Shown: positions 15,857 through 25,669, counted from the first letter of the stretch. The stretch is 64,000 nucleotides of DNA from Aquabacter sediminis (GCF_028863665.1 NZ_JARBFX010000011.1:1-64000), one strand, 5' to 3'. Made by a program: numbers and translations. The notes: a model not told the origin generated them from the letters alone.

Positions 15857-16902
15857 ACCCCTTCCAGCAGCTTGTCGATGTCCAGGGTGGAGCGCACGCC
15901 CACATCCATGCCGAAGGTGCGCAGGAAGGTGTCCGCCGCCCGCCGGCCTTCTTCCTTCAGCATGGCCAGGAAGGCCCATTCGGCGTTCAGCTTGGAGGAA
16001 TAGCCGAGCGTGCCCATGATGTCGTTGCGCACCATGTGGATGCGCAGCGCCGCCCACCAGCGGCCCTCGTCGCTGCCGGGGTCCGCCGCCTTGCGCAGCA
16101 AGGCCGCCATGCGCAATTCCTTCAGCGCCACGGAATTGAACGACACCTCGTTGAGGCGGTTCAGGATGTCCCGCGCGGTCTGGGGCGTGCCGGGCCGTTC
16201 GATGGGATTGATGGGGATGATGAGCGTGTCCGGCGAATGGCACTCGCGCACCAGCGGCGTGAGCGTGGGATTTCCCGAATAGCCGCCATCCCAATAGCTC
16301 TCGCCGTCGATCTCCACCGCCTGGAACAAGGTGGGCAGGCAGGCGGAGGCGAGCAGCGCCTCGGGGGTGAGGTCCCCATTGCGGAACAGGCGCACCCGGC
16401 CGGTGCGCACATTGGTGGCGGTGATGAAGAGCTTCAAAGGCGCGGCCTTCACCCGCTCGAAGTCGATCATCTCCTCCAGGATGTCCCGCAGCGGATTGGT
16501 GCCGGCGGGGTTGAGATCATAGGGGGAGAACAGCCGGGACATCATGTCCATGGCGATGAAGAGGGGGGAATTGTCCAGCGTCCAGCGGCCCATGGCGATG
16601 TCGAGCGGGGTGCGCTGGAAGGGGCTGAAGCGCGCCGCCTCGGCCACCCGCCGCCAATAGCGCTCCAGCGCCGCCCGGGCGCCTTCCGCGCCGCCCGCGG
16701 CAAAGCCGTCGGCCATCACGGCCGCATTCATGGCCCCGGCGGAGGTGCCGGAAATGCCGTCGAAGCTGAGCCAGGGCTCCTCCAGCAGGCGGTCCAGCAC
16801 GCCCCAGGTGAAGGCCCCGTGCGAGCCGCCGCCCTGGAGCGCCAGGGAGACCACGGCGGGCGGCCGGTCCAGCGGCGGGCTGAAGGTGTAAGCGTCTGGC
16901 AT
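15853..16902 (-). CDS. Patatin-like phospholipase
   Basis: 349-residue lipid acyl hydrolase of the bacterial patatin family. The oxyanion motif is LQGGGSHGAFTWGVLDRL, the nucleophile motif GISGTSAGAMNA (GxSxG), and the catalytic Asp lies in the YWDGGYSGN (DGG) motif, giving the Ser-Asp dyad. No signal peptide is evident, so it is probably cytoplasmic or membrane-associated. It is the first gene of the operon that continues with the GntP permease, UPF0114 protein and hydrolase. Its tight coupling to a permease is unexplained. Confidence 0.9.
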   Translation of the reverse strand: MPDAYTFSPPLDRPPAVVSLALQGGGSHGAFTWGVLDRLLEEPWLSFDGISGTSAGAMNAAVMADGFAAGGAEGARAALERYWRRVAEAARFSPFQRTPLDIAMGRWTLDNSPLFIAMDMMSRLFSPYDLNPAGTNPLRDILEEMIDFERVKAAPLKLFITATNVRTGRVRLFRNGDLTPEALLASACLPTLFQAVEIDGESYWDGGYSGNPTLTPLVRECHSPDTLIIPINPIERPGTPQTARDILNRLNEVSFNSVALKELRMAALLRKAADPGSDEGRWWAALRIHMVRNDIMGTLGYSSKLNAEWAFLAMLKEEGRRAADTFLRTFGMDVGVRSTLDIDKLLEGV

Positions 16903-17013
16903 GTCGAACCCTTTCCCGGCGATGGCGCGACCCTTCCCGGCCCGGCCTTCCCCTGCCCTGCGCCCTCGGCTCTGGCCGTTTCCCCCCGGACGTTGCCGGT
17001 CTGATGGATTGGA

Positions 17014-20000
17014 TCAGGCGCCGGCGGGCGCCTGACCGGATGCCTCACCCGGCGTCGTGTCCGGCCCCCGGTCGGGGCCGAACCAGAGCACATAGAAGGC
17101 CGGCAGGAAGATCAGGGTCAGCAGCGTGCCCACCAGCAGGCCGCCCATGATGGCGAACGCCATGGGCCCCCAGAAGACGGTGGGCGCGATGGGGATCATG
17201 CCCAGCACCGTGGACACGGCGGTGAGTAATATGGGCCGGAAGCGCGAGCAGCTGGCCGCCGTCACCGCCTCCCGCACGCTCTTGCCGGCGGCCCGCTCCG
17301 CCTCGATCTGGCCGATCAGGATCACCGCATTCTTGGTGATCATGCCCACCAGCGCCAGCACGCCCAGGATCGCGACGAAGCCCAGCGGCTTGCCGGAGGC
17401 CAGCAGCGCCGCCACCACGCCGATAAGGCCGAGCGGGGCCACCGAGAGCACCAGGATGAGGCGCTGGAAGCCCTGGAGCTGGAACATGAGCACGGTGAGC
17501 ATGATGAAGATCATCAGCGGCACCACCGCCACCACGGAGGCCTGCGACTTGGCGCTCTCCTCCACCGTGCCGCCCACCACGATGTGGTAGCCGCGCGGCA
17601 GGCTCTTGGTGAGGGTGGAGACCTTGGCGCCGAGCGCCGCCACCACCTCGTCGGGCAGGGCGCCGGGCACCACGTCCGCCTGGACGGTGAGGGTGGGCAC
17701 CCGGTCGCGCCGCCACACCACCGGATAGTCCTGCACATATTCGAAGCTGGCGAGCTGGCTCAGCGGCACGGTGCGCCCGCTGGGCAGCGGCACCTGGAGG
17801 GTGGAGAGGTTGGCGAGCGAGACACGCTGCTCGTCGGTGGCGCGCAGCACCACGTCCACCAGATAGATGTCGTCGCGCACCTGCGTCACCGGGCGGCCGG
17901 ACATGACGGTGTTGAGCACCCCCGCCAGCGCCTGGGTGTTGAGGCCGAGAATGCGCGCCTGGTCCTGGTCCACCACGATGCGGACCTCGCGGGTGGGCTC
18001 GATCCAGTCGAAATTCACCCGCTCGGCGCGCGGTTCGGAGGCGATGACGCGGGCAAGCTCGAACGAGATGGCGCGCACCTTCTCGATGTCCGGTCCGCTC
18101 ACCCGATACTGCACCGGCCAGCCCACGGGCGGCCCCAGCTCCAGCGGATAGACGCGGCCCACCACCTGCGGGAAGTCGGTGTCGAGCACCCGCTCGAGCT
18201 TCGCCCGCAGGCGCTCGCGCGATTCCACGTCCTTGGCCACGATCACCGCCTGGGCGAAGAAGTCGTTGGGCAATTGCACGTTGAGGGGCAGGTAGAAGCG
18301 GATGGCGCCGCGCCCCACATAGGTGCTCCAGCGCTCCACATCCGGATCGCCTTCCAGGATCTCGTCGAATTTCTCCGCCAGGGTCTGGCTGGCATAGATG
18401 GAGGCATTCTGCGGCAGGCGCAGGTCGACCAGCAGTTCCGGCCGGTCGGACGAGGGGAAGAACTGGCGCGGCACCAGCGGCAGGGCCAGCACGGAGAGGA
18501 CGAACAGCGCCACCGTGCCGCCCACCGTCACCACGCGGAAGCGCAAGGCGAGGTCGAGGAGGCGCGCATAGACGCCCATCAGGCCACGCGGCGGCCCCTC
18601 CACGGGCTTGGCCGCCTTCGGCGCCTTCAGGATGGCGACCCCCAGGAGCGGCGCGAACAGGGTCGCCACGATCCAGGACACCAGGAGCGCGATGGTCACC
18701 ACCGCGAACAGGGAGAAGGTGTATTCGCCCGCCGAGCTGGCGGCGAAACCGATGGGGACGAAGCCCGCCACCGTCACCAGCGTGCCCGCCAGCATGGCGA
18801 TGGCATAGGTGCGGAAGGCAAAGGTGGCCGCCGCCTCCTTGCTGTCGCCGGCGGCGAGGCGGTTCAGCATGGCGTCGGTGGTCGTCATGGCATCGTCCAC
18901 CATGAGCGCCAGGGCGATGATGAGGGCGCCCAGCGAGATGCGCTGCATGTCGATGTTCACGAGATCCATCACCGCGAACACCACCGCCAAGGTGAGCGGG
19001 ATGGACAGCGCCACCACCAGCCCCGGACGCACGCCGAGACTGAGGAAGCTGATGACCAGGATGATGCCGATGGCCTGCCAGAGCGACGACATGAAGTCGT
19101 CGATGGACTCGTCCACCGTCACCGCCTGGTCGGCCACCAAGGTGGGCTCGATGCCGATGGGCAAATCCGCCGTGATGTCCGCCATGGCCTTCGTGATGTT
19201 GCGGCCAAGCGCCAGGATGTCGCCGCCATCGCGCATGGCGATGCCGAGGCCGATGGCGGGCACGCCATTCACCCGGAACAACGGCTGGGGCGGATCGGCA
19301 AAGCCGCGCCGGACGGTGGCGATGTCGCGCAGGCGCAGCAGGCGGCCATTGGCGACGAAGTTCACGTCCGCAATGTCCTGCTCGCTGGCAAAGCCGCCGG
19401 AGACGCGCAGCGAGATGATCTCGTCGCCGGTCTCCATGGTGCCTGCCGGCTGCACCACATTCTGCGCCTGGAGCGCGGCGATGACGGCGCTGCGGTCGAT
19501 GCCGAGGCTTGCCAGTTCCTGGACGTTGAACTCGATGAAGATGCGCTCGTCCTGCGCGCCCATCACCTCGATCTTGGAGACGTCGGGCACGTTGAGGAGC
19601 TTGGAGCGGATGTCCTCCACATAGTCGCGCAATTCGCGCTGGGTGAAGCCGTCGGCGGTAAATCCATAGATGATGCCGAACGTGTCGCCGAACTCGTCAT
19701 TGAAGCCGGGCCCGATGACGCCGGCCGGCAAGGTATGCCGGATGTCGCCGATGGACTTGCGCACCTGGTACCAGATGTCCGGCACCTCGGCGCCGGTGGC
19801 GGAGCCCTTCAGGTTGACGAAGATGGTGGTCATGCCGGCGCTGGTATAGGAGCGCAGGAAGTCGAGCTTCGGCACCTCCTGGAGCTTGCGCTCCAGGCGC
19901 TCGGTCACCTGCTTCAGCGTCTCTTCCACCGAGGCGCCGGGCCAGGCGGCCTGAACCACCATGGTCTTGATGATGAAGGTCGGGTCCTCGCCGCGCCCCA

Positions 20001-20103
20001 GGCGCTGGTAGGACAGGAGGCCGGCCACCACCGCCACCGCCATGAAATAGATCACGACGGACCGGTGCCGCAGGGCCCATTCGGAGAGGTTGAAGCCCTT
20101 CAC
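17014..20103 (-). CDS. RND efflux transporter, inner-membrane subunit
   Basis: 1029-residue AcrB/MexF-type resistance-nodulation-division pump. The N-terminal helix (SVVIYFMAVAVVAGLLSYQRL) and typical porter-domain text (GRGEDPTFIIKTMVV, PDIWYQVRKSIGDI) are present. The central helix IGIILVISFLSLGVRPGLVVALSIPLTL precedes RISLGALIIALALMVDDAM, the helix with the proton-relay Asp pair, and the second half repeats the layout. Drives proton-coupled export of drugs or lipophilic compounds. It starts at GTG 20103, overlapping the adaptor stop (GTGA). No outer-membrane channel gene is in the window. Confidence 0.93.
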   Translation of the reverse strand: MKGFNLSEWALRHRSVVIYFMAVAVVAGLLSYQRLGRGEDPTFIIKTMVVQAAWPGASVEETLKQVTERLERKLQEVPKLDFLRSYTSAGMTTIFVNLKGSATGAEVPDIWYQVRKSIGDIRHTLPAGVIGPGFNDEFGDTFGIIYGFTADGFTQRELRDYVEDIRSKLLNVPDVSKIEVMGAQDERIFIEFNVQELASLGIDRSAVIAALQAQNVVQPAGTMETGDEIISLRVSGGFASEQDIADVNFVANGRLLRLRDIATVRRGFADPPQPLFRVNGVPAIGLGIAMRDGGDILALGRNITKAMADITADLPIGIEPTLVADQAVTVDESIDDFMSSLWQAIGIILVISFLSLGVRPGLVVALSIPLTLAVVFAVMDLVNIDMQRISLGALIIALALMVDDAMTTTDAMLNRLAAGDSKEAAATFAFRTYAIAMLAGTLVTVAGFVPIGFAASSAGEYTFSLFAVVTIALLVSWIVATLFAPLLGVAILKAPKAAKPVEGPPRGLMGVYARLLDLALRFRVVTVGGTVALFVLSVLALPLVPRQFFPSSDRPELLVDLRLPQNASIYASQTLAEKFDEILEGDPDVERWSTYVGRGAIRFYLPLNVQLPNDFFAQAVIVAKDVESRERLRAKLERVLDTDFPQVVGRVYPLELGPPVGWPVQYRVSGPDIEKVRAISFELARVIASEPRAERVNFDWIEPTREVRIVVDQDQARILGLNTQALAGVLNTVMSGRPVTQVRDDIYLVDVVLRATDEQRVSLANLSTLQVPLPSGRTVPLSQLASFEYVQDYPVVWRRDRVPTLTVQADVVPGALPDEVVAALGAKVSTLTKSLPRGYHIVVGGTVEESAKSQASVVAVVPLMIFIMLTVLMFQLQGFQRLILVLSVAPLGLIGVVAALLASGKPLGFVAILGVLALVGMITKNAVILIGQIEAERAAGKSVREAVTAASCSRFRPILLTAVSTVLGMIPIAPTVFWGPMAFAIMGGLLVGTLLTLIFLPAFYVLWFGPDRGPDTTPGEASGQAPAGA

Positions 20104-21182
20104 AGGCCGGCTCCCAGCAGGCGGACCTTCTGGCCCGGATGCAGCGCCTGGACGCCCGCCGTCACCACGATCTCATTGTCCTTGAGGCCGCCCACCACGC
20201 TCACCTTGGCCGGCGAATAGCGCATCACCTCGATGGGCCGCAGCGCCACCGTGCGGGCGGAGGGGTCCACGATCCACACCGCCGGCTTGCCGTCGATGCG
20301 GGTCAGGGCGCTGGCCGGGATCTCGATCACCGGGCCGGTCTCCACCTGCACCGTGCCGATGACGGTGGCACCGAGGCGCATGGCGGGGGGCGGGTCGATG
20401 AGACCCACCCGCACCGCGAAGGTGCGCGTCACCGGGTCCGCCTGGGGCGCGATCTCGCGCACCCGGCCATGGGCCTTGATGGCGGTGTCGCTCGCCAGCG
20501 TCACGAGAACGTCGGGGTCGCCCGGCACGGCGGCGAGCAGATTGGCGGGCACGTCGAACACCGCGTCGCGGCCATCCTTGCGGGCGACGGTGACGATGGG
20601 CTGGCCCGCCTGCACCACCTCGCCGGGCTCGGCGCGGCGGGCGGTCACGACGCCTTCCGAATCCGCCTTCAGCTCGGTGAAGCCCAGCTGGTCCTGCGCG
20701 ATCTGGAGGCGCGCCTGGGCGTCCTCAAGCTGGGAGCGGGCGGCAAGGAAAGCCTGCTCGGCCTGCTCATACTGGGCGCGGGGCGTGAAGCCGCGCGCGA
20801 GAAGCGAGCGCTGGCGCTCATAGGCGTTGCGCGCGACGGAGGCCTGACCATCGGCGGCGGCCACCGCCGCCTCGGCCGAGCGCACCGCATTGGCCTCGTT
20901 CTGGGAATCCAGCCGCGCCAGCACCTGGCCGGGCTTGACCGTGTCCCCCACATTGACCAGCCGCTCCACCATGCGCCCGCCGATGCGGAAGCCGTAGGCG
21001 GCCTCGTTCATGGCCTCCACATGGCCAGTCAGGGTGAGGGCATCCACGGCGCCGCGCGTGGTGGTGGTGATGGTGCGGACCGGGCGCGCGTCGGGCGCGC
21101 TCGCCTGTGGGCTCTCGCCGCAACCGGCCAGAACCAGGGGCGCGAGCGCCGCAGCCACAACCCAACGCATCCGCCCCATCAT
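20100..21182 (-). CDS. RND efflux periplasmic adaptor lipoprotein
   Basis: 360-residue HlyD/AcrA-type membrane-fusion protein. The N-terminus MMGRMRWVVAAALAPLVLAGCGES carries a lipobox (LAGC), so it is a lipoprotein anchored in the inner membrane. The lipoyl halves (VDALTLTGHVEAMNEA and AEPGEVVQAGQPIV) flank a coiled-coil hairpin rich in Ala/Gln/Arg, followed by a beta-barrel and membrane-proximal domain. The first of two adjacent ATGs (21182) is preferred for its GAAGGGG site. Overlaps the pump gene by four bases; the two form one transport complex. Confidence 0.92.
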   Translation of the reverse strand: MMGRMRWVVAAALAPLVLAGCGESPQASAPDARPVRTITTTTRGAVDALTLTGHVEAMNEAAYGFRIGGRMVERLVNVGDTVKPGQVLARLDSQNEANAVRSAEAAVAAADGQASVARNAYERQRSLLARGFTPRAQYEQAEQAFLAARSQLEDAQARLQIAQDQLGFTELKADSEGVVTARRAEPGEVVQAGQPIVTVARKDGRDAVFDVPANLLAAVPGDPDVLVTLASDTAIKAHGRVREIAPQADPVTRTFAVRVGLIDPPPAMRLGATVIGTVQVETGPVIEIPASALTRIDGKPAVWIVDPSARTVALRPIEVMRYSPAKVSVVGGLKDNEIVVTAGVQALHPGQKVRLLGAGL

Positions 21183-21673
21183 CGCCCACCCCTTCGCGGC
21201 CCGCCGGCCGCCTGTCCCGCGTGACGCATCGCACAATGCATCGGCGGCGTCACCTTGGCCTTGCGGCTAATATCACAGAACGCGCCACAGCGTTGCCATT
21301 GGATTCGCCAGACCTTCGCTGACGCGCCGGGCTTGATGCCGAGTGCATCGCACAATTCTTCATTCGCCAGTGCAGCGAAATTCAGTGTCACGAAAGGATT
21401 ATGCATCCGTGCGAAGGGCCTTGACGCAGATCAACGGCCCGGCTTGGCTTTGGCGGCAGGTTTGCCGCTTCGGAAGCGGACGACAATACCTCAACCCGCT
21501 TGGAAGGACGCTGGAAGGACAGGCCCCACCGCAGACGGCGCTCCCCTTCCCTGATTCGCCGGGGCGGGCGCGGCGCTCCCACGTGACGCGTAATGTTTGA
21601 CCGGAATGGCCCGCAGCCCCGTTGCGGGACCCGAGCGCTCCCCCCGCCCCGCGGGGGCATCAGGAGAGACCAT
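21183..21673. other. Intergenic region between efflux genes and tandem hydrolase
   Basis: A 491-base divergent spacer that must hold the promoters of the efflux operon (- strand) and the hydrolase (+ strand). One 7-base inverted repeat GTGACGC/GCGTCAC (21221-21227 and 21247-21253) could be a regulator site for the efflux operon. No convincing gene or -35/-10 pair was found; short open frames here have no family resemblance. Confidence 0.5.
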
Positions 21674-24232
21674 ATGGGACGCACCCTCTGGGCCGCCGCC
21701 CTTCTGCTGGCGTCGGCGACGCTGGCCACAGCCCAATCCAACCCGCCGGCCACGCCGGGCGCCAATGCCGCGACGTCGCCCGCCACCGCCCCGGCGCAGC
21801 CGCTGAAGATCACGGGCCAGTGCTCGCAGGCTCGCCTGTGCGACCTGAAGAAGTATTACGAGGTGCCAAATTTCCGCATCGGCGGCACCTATGACCTCGC
21901 CAATCCCACCAAGTGGGAAAATGGCGGGGAAGGCGGCACCACGCTGGAATCCCTGGGCGCCGGCCCGCTCAAGACCGCCTATATCGCGCTCGGCACCCCC
22001 CGCCGGAATGCCGCTGGCGAGATCACCAATGCGGTCATCGTCAACACCTTCTATTCGGGTGATTCCACCGACATGTACGCCCAGTGGGTGGAGGGCTCGG
22101 CCCTGTCGGGGGGATCGGTCATCGGCCCGAACCGCGCCATCGACACCAACCAATATTATGTGGTGCTGCTGGACGGCCTCGGCCTGTGGGGCGCCAGCAA
22201 GCCCTCGGACGGGCTGGGCCAGAAGTTTCCCCAATATGGCTACATGGACCTCGTCCAGTCCAATTACCGCATGCTGCGCGACCATCTGAAGATCGGCCGC
22301 GCCGCCTTGGTGACGGGCGTCTCCATGGGCGCCACCCAGACCTATGTCTGGGGCGTCATGCATCCCGATTTCATGAACGGCCTCATGCCCATCGGCGGCA
22401 CCACCCAGTCCGACGGCGAGGACCCGGTGGGCAACTGGACCTTCCAGCTCATGTCGGCGGCCATCGAATCCGACCCGCAATGGCGCGCCACGGGCGGCAA
22501 TTACTACAATCTGCCCAAGGACAAGCACCCCAACCAGGGCGTCGCCTTCGGCTGGTCCATCCTGCTGATGACCGGCTTTTCCTTCGACTTCCGCTCGCAG
22601 CAGCCCTGGGACAAGGTGCAGCCGGATGTCTTCTACTGGAACCCGCCCAACCCGAAGGCCGGCTCCTCCGTCAATGCCCGCGCGTTGCTGTTCGACGCGG
22701 TGGACCTGTTGTGGCGCAACCGGGCGGGCGAGACCTACAACATCAATGCCGATCTCGGGCGCATCAAGGCCCGCACCCTGGTCATGCATATCGACAACGA
22801 CCAGTGGCTGACCTTCGACCGCGCCAAGCGCACGGTCGCCCGCGTGCCTGGCGCCGACTTCGTGCATGAGCCGAGCCCGGTGGCCCATTACGGCGTGTTC
22901 TCGATCCTCAAGAACAAGCAGTTCGACCCCACGGTGAACGGCTTCCTGGGCGATGTGGCGCGCCTCACCCGCAACCAGGCGCTCACCGCCACCACCTACA
23001 CCACCCCCTCGGTGGCCAAGGACATCACGCCCGACAAGTCGTTCTGGAACACCTATGTGAAGTATCCCTTCCCGGTGAAGAAGACCAAGGTGAAGGACGG
23101 CCAGGGTGTCGAGTGGGACATCGGCTATATGGATGAATATGCCGGCACCTCGCCCAATCCCGACGTGCTGGTGATCGTCCACGGCAAGGGCGCGTTCGGT
23201 GGCCATTACGGCAACATCATGCGCATCGCGCTGGAGCGCGGGCTGCGGGTGATCGTGCCCGATCTGCCCCATTACGGCATGTCCGGCCCCGGCAATCTGG
23301 ACAAGAGCCCCGCCCGCACCATGGAGGACATGCGCCAGGTGGTGCATGGCCTGGTGGTGGACCAGCTGGGCGTGAAGAAGGCCGCCTATCTCGGCCATTC
23401 CATGGGCGGGCAATTGGTGATGGGCTATGCCCTCTCCTATCCCGACGCGGTCACCAAGCTGATTCTGGAAGCCCCCGCCGGGCTTGAGGAATATCCCCGC
23501 GAGGTCACGGTGGGGCCAGGCAAGAAGCTGGACCTCTTCAACCCCGCTTATGCCCGTGACTTCAAGGCCTGGGCCGCCACCTGGGACCAGACGGGCCTGC
23601 GCGACCGGGAAAAGAACCTGACCGCCCAGCAGGTGGACGACTTCTTCCACTTCCGCACCCGCGACCCCGTCACGGGCGTCGTGACGCCCTCCAAGTCCGG
23701 CTATTTCCTTCGCGACAGCGAATATGCCCGGCTCCACACCGACCAGCGCATCGGCATGATCAAGGGCGATCCGCGCGAATTGCAGCAATGGGTGGATGTG
23801 TTCGTGTTCGACATCTACACCATGGCCTCGGAATCCTTGGAGAGCGACCCGAAAAGCCTCTACAAGCGCCTTACCGAGATCAAGGTGCCGATCTTCCTGG
23901 CCTTCGGCAACAAGGAGCCGTTCATCCCGAGCGCGCCCTTCAACGGCCGCACCGATCTCAGCCGCCAGGCCATCCTGCCCTTCATGACGCGCATGGAGGC
24001 GGCGGGCCGTGACGTGCAGGTGAAGATCTATCCGGACACCGCCCACTTCATCCACACGGATGACCCGGTAGAGTTCGCCGAGGACGTGGTGGACTTCGTG
24101 AAGTCCGGCCAGGTGGAAACCACCTCGCAGGTGATCGTGGACCGCCTCATCAACGGCGCGCCCGGCCAGGCGGCCGCAGCCCCCGCGGCCAGCCCCGCCA
24201 CCGCCGCCACGCCCAAGGGGCTCAACAAGTAA
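21674..24232 (+). CDS. Secreted protein with two fused alpha/beta hydrolase domains
   Basis: 852-residue exported protein. A Sec signal peptide (MGRTLWAAALLLASATLATA) is followed by a Pro/Ala/Thr linker. Domain 1 (about 45-435) resembles the MetX-like acyltransferase/hydrolase group: nucleophile Ser217 in TGVSMGA, likely Asp near 374-376 (HIDND) and His405 (PVAHYG). Domain 2 (about 475-825) is a second hydrolase: GKGAFGG oxyanion region, Ser576 in LGHSMGG, acid region FGNKEPFIP and His in DTAHFIHTDD. An Ala/Pro-rich tail ends the protein. Both catalytic sets look intact. The start is set by a CAGGAGAG site 7 bases before ATG. Substrate unknown; monocistronic. Confidence 0.85.
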   Translation: MGRTLWAAALLLASATLATAQSNPPATPGANAATSPATAPAQPLKITGQCSQARLCDLKKYYEVPNFRIGGTYDLANPTKWENGGEGGTTLESLGAGPLKTAYIALGTPRRNAAGEITNAVIVNTFYSGDSTDMYAQWVEGSALSGGSVIGPNRAIDTNQYYVVLLDGLGLWGASKPSDGLGQKFPQYGYMDLVQSNYRMLRDHLKIGRAALVTGVSMGATQTYVWGVMHPDFMNGLMPIGGTTQSDGEDPVGNWTFQLMSAAIESDPQWRATGGNYYNLPKDKHPNQGVAFGWSILLMTGFSFDFRSQQPWDKVQPDVFYWNPPNPKAGSSVNARALLFDAVDLLWRNRAGETYNINADLGRIKARTLVMHIDNDQWLTFDRAKRTVARVPGADFVHEPSPVAHYGVFSILKNKQFDPTVNGFLGDVARLTRNQALTATTYTTPSVAKDITPDKSFWNTYVKYPFPVKKTKVKDGQGVEWDIGYMDEYAGTSPNPDVLVIVHGKGAFGGHYGNIMRIALERGLRVIVPDLPHYGMSGPGNLDKSPARTMEDMRQVVHGLVVDQLGVKKAAYLGHSMGGQLVMGYALSYPDAVTKLILEAPAGLEEYPREVTVGPGKKLDLFNPAYARDFKAWAATWDQTGLRDREKNLTAQQVDDFFHFRTRDPVTGVVTPSKSGYFLRDSEYARLHTDQRIGMIKGDPRELQQWVDVFVFDIYTMASESLESDPKSLYKRLTEIKVPIFLAFGNKEPFIPSAPFNGRTDLSRQAILPFMTRMEAAGRDVQVKIYPDTAHFIHTDDPVEFAEDVVDFVKSGQVETTSQVIVDRLINGAPGQAAAAPAASPATAATPKGLNK

Positions 24233-24488
24233 GAGCCCTGAAACGGGCGCTCCCATAGGGGCGCCCGCCGGCGCCTCGTGGGTTGGCGCCTCTCCCTTCG
24301 CGCGTCATGGCCGGGCTCGTCCCGGCCATCCACGGAAAGGGGCACCGGTCCCGCCAGCGGATGGCCGTGGATGCCCGGGTCAAGCCCGGGCATGACGGTC
24401 TTGAGAGGTGTATAAATCAGAACCTTTGATCGGGCTTCGTCACGTCCGGCCGTCCCGCCAGCCGCCGCACCGCAACCAGGAGAAAGCC
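24233..24488. other. Intergenic region with hairpins and REP-like element
   Basis: A GGGCGCTCC/GGGGCGCCC hairpin at 24245-24266 closely follows the tandem hydrolase stop and could serve as its terminator, although no T run follows. A second GGCGCC/GGCGCC pair lies at about 24270-24289. The REP-like element then fills 24304-24398. Confidence 0.5.
24304..24398. repeat. REP-like palindromic element, copy A
   Basis: Two arms in opposite orientation: GTCATGGCCGGGCTCGTCCC... and its near reverse complement ending ...CCCGGGCATGACGG. Each arm is itself a small palindrome, and a short spacer separates them. The same family occurs at 25422, 25561 and 30766. Confidence 0.85.
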
Positions 24489-25349
24489 ATGACGCATGTG
24501 GACATCGGGGGCCTCAAGCTGGGCCTGCGGACCTGGGGCGAAGGGGACGTGCCCGTGGTCTTCATCCATGGCAACCTCGCCAGCAAGGACTGGATCGAGC
24601 TGGCCGCCCCCCTCTTTCCCCCCGGCCTGAAGACCATCGGCATCGACTGGCGCGGCTGCGGCGACAGCGACCGGCCGGCGGCGGACGCGGACTTTGCCAA
24701 TTATTCCATCGCCCAGCACGCGGCCGATATGATCGCGGCCCTTGATGCGCTGGGAATCTCCTTCTGCCACCTGGCCACCCATTCCACCGGCGGCATCATC
24801 GCGGCGCGCATGCTGCTGGCCCAGCCGGAGCGCTTCGGGCGGGTGCTGCATCTGGACCCGGTGGCGCCGCGCTCCATCGTGCTGCCGGAACAGGCCATCA
24901 AGGGCTTCGCCGCCATGAAGGCCCACAAGGCCGCCACCCGCGCCGGCATGGCCTGGGCGGCCTCTTCTTTGTTCGTGCCCGAGAGCCTCACCTCGCCGGA
25001 AGGCCCTCAATTGGTGGCCGATGCGGGGGCGCGGGGCGTGCTGTTCGAGAAGATCGTGGACCAGACCTTTTCGGTCTCCGACGGCATCTGGTCCGGCACG
25101 CCGGTGGGGCTGGAGCGGGAATTCAAGCTGGGCGAGCTGGCGGCGCGCATGGGCGAGATGCGTCAGCCGCAACTGATCCTATGGGGGGAGCAGGACGTCA
25201 TCCTCACCCTCGCCGACGCGCAGGACATGTGCGCCGGCCTGCCCGAGTGCCGCCTGGAGCTCCTCCCAGGCATCGGCCATTCCGCCAATCTGGAAGCCCC
25301 GGAGCTTTACGCCAAGGCGTTCGGCGACTGGTTCCTCGCCGGGCGTTGA
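24489..25349 (+). CDS. Alpha/beta hydrolase
   Basis: 286-residue soluble alpha/beta hydrolase of the haloalkane-dehalogenase/esterase style. HGNLASKDW gives the oxyanion loop, GIDWRGCGDSDRP follows strand 4, the nucleophile elbow is LATHSTGGII (Ser in T-H-S-T-G), the acid is in LWGEQDVILTLAD and the His in PGIGHSANLEAP. ATG at 24489 follows an AGGAGAAAG site and starts MTHVDIGGLKLGLRTW; the earlier in-frame start lies in repeat DNA. Flanked on both sides by REP-like elements, so probably transcribed alone. Substrate unknown. Confidence 0.86.
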   Translation: MTHVDIGGLKLGLRTWGEGDVPVVFIHGNLASKDWIELAAPLFPPGLKTIGIDWRGCGDSDRPAADADFANYSIAQHAADMIAALDALGISFCHLATHSTGGIIAARMLLAQPERFGRVLHLDPVAPRSIVLPEQAIKGFAAMKAHKAATRAGMAWAASSLFVPESLTSPEGPQLVADAGARGVLFEKIVDQTFSVSDGIWSGTPVGLEREFKLGELAARMGEMRQPQLILWGEQDVILTLADAQDMCAGLPECRLELLPGIGHSANLEAPELYAKAFGDWFLAGR

Positions 25350-25421
25350 CGGGAAGACGTTTCCTTTAGGAGAAATCGCCCAGCGTCTTGCCTCCCTCCA
25401 GCCTCTCGCCTCCCAACGCCG

Positions 25422-25530
25422 CGTCATGCGCGGGCTTGTCCCGCGCATCCGCGGCCAACCACCTGGAGGAACATCGGGGCGTTTCAGGCCGGGGCCCGTG
25501 GATGGCCGGGACGAGCCCGGCCATGACCAG
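25422..25530. repeat. REP-like palindromic element, copy B1
   Basis: 109-base element with the layout CGTCATGCGCGGGC... then ...GCCCGGCCATGACCAG, the two ends being inverted copies. It is one of two near-identical units spaced 139 bases start to start. Confidence 0.88.
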
Positions 25531-25560
25531 ATTGGAAATGTCGCCCCACGCCAAACGCAC

Positions 25561-25669
25561 CGTCGTGCGCGGGCTTGTCCCGCGTATCCACGGCCAACCG
25601 CCGGGAGGAACATCGAGGCGTTCCGGGCCGGCGCCCGTGGATGGCCGGGACGAGCCCGGCCATGACCAG
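25561..25669. repeat. REP-like palindromic element, copy B2
   Basis: 109-base near-duplicate of copy B1, differing at scattered positions, with a 30-base unique spacer between the two. The pair fills most of the gap between the hydrolase and the liv cluster and is likely the transcription boundary. Confidence 0.88.

Noticed and set aside
21179-21406. 75-residue open frame on the - strand upstream of the efflux operon
   Set aside because: No family resemblance or Shine-Dalgarno, and it runs through the efflux operon promoter region.
25422-25669. CRISPR array
   Set aside because: Only two long (109-base) self-inverting units with one 30-base gap, related to dispersed copies elsewhere, and no cas genes. 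This is a REP-like element.
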